8,177 bases of DNA from Lachnoclostridium sp. UBA1781 (GTDB lineage Bacteria > Bacillota > Clostridia > Lachnospirales > Lachnospiraceae): assembly GCA_002315495.1 (NCBI GenBank), contig DCGJ01000004.1, positions 1-8,177 of the forward strand, in the 5' to 3' direction. The position numbers and the translations under genes are program-made. The notes beneath the pieces are model-generated. The model made no database searches, was not told the origin of the DNA, and saw nothing but the letters and a program-made list of their open reading frames with translations. Positions 5,569 to 8,177 of this stretch are shown here, piece by piece (position 1 is the stretch's first letter; every line of letters starts with the position of its first letter).

Positions 5569-7989
5569 TTAAGATCTCAAATCAATGTCCAGCTTAAACT
5601 TCAGATTCTTCAGAATCTTCTTTACGAAGCCGTCAACGGAATCTGCCTTGAACTCTTCGTCCTTCGGGGTGAACAAAACCTTGAAGGCCATGCTCTTCTT
5701 ATCGTCAGCAATCTGCTTTCCTTCGTATACATCGAACAGCGTAACTGCCTTCACGAACGGACAAGCGCTCTTAATGGTATCCTCAACCTCGCCGCAACGA
5801 ACAGACTTGTCCATAACGAGAGCAAGGTCACGAACCTCCTCTGCGTACTTCGGAATCGGAGTAAAGCGAGGAACATTTACATACTGGCTCTCCAGCTTGG
5901 ACATGTCGATTTCAGCGATGTAAGCATCCACACGCATATCCTCGTCCTTTGCGATTTCGTAAAGCACCTTACCGAGATAACCTACCTCTTCGCCGTTAAA
6001 CATAACCTTTGCGGTCTGGAACGGATGAAGGAACGTCTTCTTCGTCTCCTCATAGGTAAACTGAATGCAAAGATTCTCAGCAATAGCCTCAACGATACCC
6101 TTCAGCGAGAAGAAATCTTCACCCTCACCGAACACACCGATACATACGGTGTTCTTCTCTTCCGGATACTCGGTAAGCGGAAGTGCCTTCGGTACGAAAA
6201 TGCTTCCCATCTCGAAGATTCTGCCACTCAGGCAGCCATTCTTCTGGTTTCTTGCGATTGCGTGAATCATCTCCGGCGCAAGCGTCGTTCTCATAAGAGA
6301 AAGATCCTCGTTAATCGGGTTCATCAGGCGGATTGCCGTGCGAAGAGGATCATTTTCCTCAAGTCTCAAAAGGTCAAGATCAGCCGGGGAGAAGAAGGAG
6401 TAATGAATACCCTCATGAGCTCCGGTAGCACAAAGTGCCTTCTTCACACGAAGCTCTGCCTTCTGCTTGGTGTTCAGACCACCTGCGGTAACCTTAGCTG
6501 CATCGAGGAAGGTCGGAATCACATGGTCGTAACCATACATACGGATTACTTCTTCTGCAACATCAGGATAGCTTTCCATATCCTCTCTGAAGGCAGGAAT
6601 CTGTAAAGTAAGTTCATCTCCGTTTACCTTGGGAGCAAACTGAAGATTGGTCATGATACGAAGAATATCATCATTTGGTACTTCGATGCCAAGAACACGA
6701 TTCACTTTTTCAATGCTGACCTTCATTTCCTTAGGGTCAACAGAATTACCGGTATTTACATCTACATGAGTAGATGAAACCTTACCACAACCTAATTCAT
6801 CAATCAAATGAAGTGCTCTCTGCATTGCCATTACGGTTGTATATTCATCCACGCCTTTTTCGTATTTTGGGGAGGCGTCCGTTCTCTTACCTAAAGCTCT
6901 GGATGTCTTACGAATATTATCACGGGCAAATTTAGCAGATTCAAACATGACTGCTTTTGTGGTATCTCTGATTTCAGAGTTTTCACCACCCATTACACCA
7001 GCAAGTGCTACTACTTTTTTCTCATCACAGATGACAAGATTATTCTCATTCAAGGTATATTCCTGTGAATCCAAAGTAATGATCTTCTCTTCGTTAGCTG
7101 CACGTCTAACAACGATTTTGTTACCTTCTAAGTAATCGCAGTCAAAAGCATGCATGGGCTGACCCATTTCAAGCATTACATAGTTGGTAATATCAACGAT
7201 ATTTGAAATGGGAACCTGACCCATCAGGGCAAGGCGCTTCTGCATCCACATGGGAGAAGGTCCGATCTGAACGTCATATACATAATGTCCGATATATCTA
7301 GGACAAATATCCTGTGCAAGAACTTCAACCGTAAATCCATCTTTCTTTACAGCTGTTTCTGTGTAGTTAAGTGCAGGCATTTTAAATTCTTTGTTCAATA
7401 CTGCAGCTACTTCTCTTGCAATACCAATGATGCTCTGGCAGTCAGGTCTGTTTGCTGTAATGGAAATGTCAAAAATATAATCATCCAATCCTAAAATGGG
7501 CTTTACGTCTGCACCAACTTCAGTATCTTCAGGGAAAACAAGAAGTCCGTTATAATCTGCACCAGGATACATTCCCTTCTTTACACCAAGTTCTACGCCG
7601 GAACATAACATACCTTCGGAATCAAATCCACGAAGCTTACCCTTTTTGATGGTCATGGTTCCTTCTACGGTAACATGATCTTTTGCTGTCATATAAACAG
7701 TTGCTCCAACCAAAGCAAGAGGGAATTTGCCTCCTACACATACATTATCTGCACCACAGCATACCTGGAAGGTACCATGTGCACCTGCATTTACCTTACA
7801 TACATGCAAATGTGTCTCAGGAATGGGTTCACACTCTTCTACCAAACCTACAACAACCTTGCTGATTTCTTTACCTACTTCAATTAACTCCTCAACTTCG
7901 AAACCGCATGAGAAAAGTTTTTCTTCTAATTCTTTTGCTGTAACATCAATATCTACATAGTCTTTTAACCAACTTAAGGGAACTAACAT
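5569..7989 (-). CDS. pheT: Phenylalanine--tRNA ligase beta subunit (PheT)
   Basis: An 806-residue beta subunit of the cytoplasmic (alpha-beta)2 enzyme that charges tRNA-Phe. Domains in order: the N-terminal MLVPLSWLKDYVDI; a tRNA-binding OB-fold from about 39 to 150; the B3/B4 editing region with NRPDCQSIIGIAREVA, GQPMHAFD, LAGVMGG and the KRTDASPKYEKG motif near 369-379; B5 up to about 475 ending in EEVIRMYGYD; the catalytic-like core; and a C-terminal FDX-ACB anticodon-binding domain (about 705-806, NVPRFTPIPKYAEEVRDLAL). Length is normal for the long bacterial form, with no frameshift. The start is supported by GGAGG (8002-7998), eight bases before the ATG, and pheS lies 21 bases upstream. 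Unusually, codon use switches within the gene: prolines 1-20 (residues 4-475) are CCC, CCT or CCA and never CCG, whereas 12 of the 14 prolines from residue 492 on are CCG. The protein alignment stays continuous across this point. Confidence 0.97.
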   Translation of the reverse strand: MLVPLSWLKDYVDIDVTAKELEEKLFSCGFEVEELIEVGKEISKVVVGLVEECEPIPETHLHVCKVNAGAHGTFQVCCGADNVCVGGKFPLALVGATVYMTAKDHVTVEGTMTIKKGKLRGFDSEGMLCSGVELGVKKGMYPGADYNGLLVFPEDTEVGADVKPILGLDDYIFDISITANRPDCQSIIGIAREVAAVLNKEFKMPALNYTETAVKKDGFTVEVLAQDICPRYIGHYVYDVQIGPSPMWMQKRLALMGQVPISNIVDITNYVMLEMGQPMHAFDCDYLEGNKIVVRRAANEEKIITLDSQEYTLNENNLVICDEKKVVALAGVMGGENSEIRDTTKAVMFESAKFARDNIRKTSRALGKRTDASPKYEKGVDEYTTVMAMQRALHLIDELGCGKVSSTHVDVNTGNSVDPKEMKVSIEKVNRVLGIEVPNDDILRIMTNLQFAPKVNGDELTLQIPAFREDMESYPDVAEEVIRMYGYDHVIPTFLDAAKVTAGGLNTKQKAELRVKKALCATGAHEGIHYSFFSPADLDLLRLEENDPLRTAIRLMNPINEDLSLMRTTLAPEMIHAIARNQKNGCLSGRIFEMGSIFVPKALPLTEYPEEKNTVCIGVFGEGEDFFSLKGIVEAIAENLCIQFTYEETKKTFLHPFQTAKVMFNGEEVGYLGKVLYEIAKDEDMRVDAYIAEIDMSKLESQYVNVPRFTPIPKYAEEVRDLALVMDKSVRCGEVEDTIKSACPFVKAVTLFDVYEGKQIADDKKSMAFKVLFTPKDEEFKADSVDGFVKKILKNLKFKLDIDLRS

Positions 7990-8010
7990 CTTCTAAACCT
8001 CCATGCAATT

Positions 8011-8177
8011 TTAGTTATCGTTAATCTGATCAAGAACCTTCAAATCAGATTCGAACAGTAATTTAATATTATTAATACCATACTTTAACATTGCGGTACG
8101 CTCGATACCAATACCGAAAGCAAGACCGCTGTATTCTTCAGAATCAATTCCACAGTTCTCAAGAACCTTCTTGTTAA
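8011..8177 (-). CDS. pheS: Phenylalanine--tRNA ligase alpha subunit (PheS), 3' end
   Basis: The last 54 residues and stop codon of PheS, the catalytic alpha subunit of phenylalanyl-tRNA synthetase; the gene continues past the right edge. The minus-strand frame reads GLAFGIGIERTAMLKYGI and then NNIKLLFESDLKVLDQI, which matches the class II motif 3 (GxGxER, with the arginine that contacts ATP) and the usual C-terminal end of the family. The TAA stop is at 8013-8011, 21 bases before the pheT ATG, so the two are an operon. Codon choice is AT-rich (TTA, AAT, GGT), like the 5' half of pheT and unlike the 3' half. Any upstream promoter or T-box leader would lie outside the window. Confidence 0.93.
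   Translation of the reverse strand, partial: NKKVLENCGIDSEEYSGLAFGIGIERTAMLKYGINNIKLLFESDLKVLDQINDN

Noticed and set aside
5561..5569. TTATCCACT, one base off a DnaA box, at the end of pheT
   Set aside because: It is a single isolated near-match overlapping the pheT stop codon, with no second box nearby; expected by chance.
5533..6606. Long open frame (357 codons) on the plus strand opposite pheT
   Set aside because: It lies wholly antisense to conserved PheT coding sequence apart from the terminator region, has no recognisable domain, and its codon pattern is explained by the pheT frame.

Overview
The window reads as ordinary chromosomal DNA from a low-to-mid GC Gram-positive bacterium, most likely a Clostridia member close to Lachnospiraceae. 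The reasons are strong AGGAGG-type ribosome binding sites, a DnaD-domain protein next to a DnaI/DnaC-type helicase loader, a long variant of PRPP synthetase, and pheS-pheT gene order. Family placement is an inference from gene content, not from a search. No CRISPR array, transposon, phage gene or tRNA/rRNA gene was seen, and no stretch over 300 bases lacks a gene.

Left part, plus strand: the 3' two thirds of murC (peptidoglycan precursor synthesis) ends at 914 and is followed by an intrinsic terminator. The 230-base gap to the next gene also holds three consensus DnaA boxes, a fourth near-match on the opposite strand, and a good sigma-A-type promoter (TTTACA-17-TAAAAT). This promoter should drive a dnaD-like gene (1145-2224) and a DnaI/DnaC-like AAA+ helicase loader (2304-3293), which together would load the replicative helicase. 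A divergent 394-residue ribose-phosphate pyrophosphokinase (3343-4527) follows on the same strand and closes at a strong bidirectional terminator (4537-4577).

Right part, minus strand: reading right to left, the 3' end of pheS (8011-8177) is followed after 21 bases by complete pheT (7989-5569), a terminator, and then a monocistronic PPK2-type polyphosphate kinase (5474-4605) with its own TATAAT box. The PPK2 gene converges on prs, and both use the shared terminator.

Two things stand out. First, the DnaA-box cluster sits directly upstream of the helicase-loading operon, and one box forms an arm of the murC terminator; this suggests possible DnaA control of the replication genes. Second, pheT changes codon usage abruptly: none of the first 20 proline codons is CCG, while 12 of the last 14 are. 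The switch lies between plus-strand positions 6516 and 6565, which points to a recombinant (mosaic) pheST or an assembly join. I did not find a clearly new biological system.
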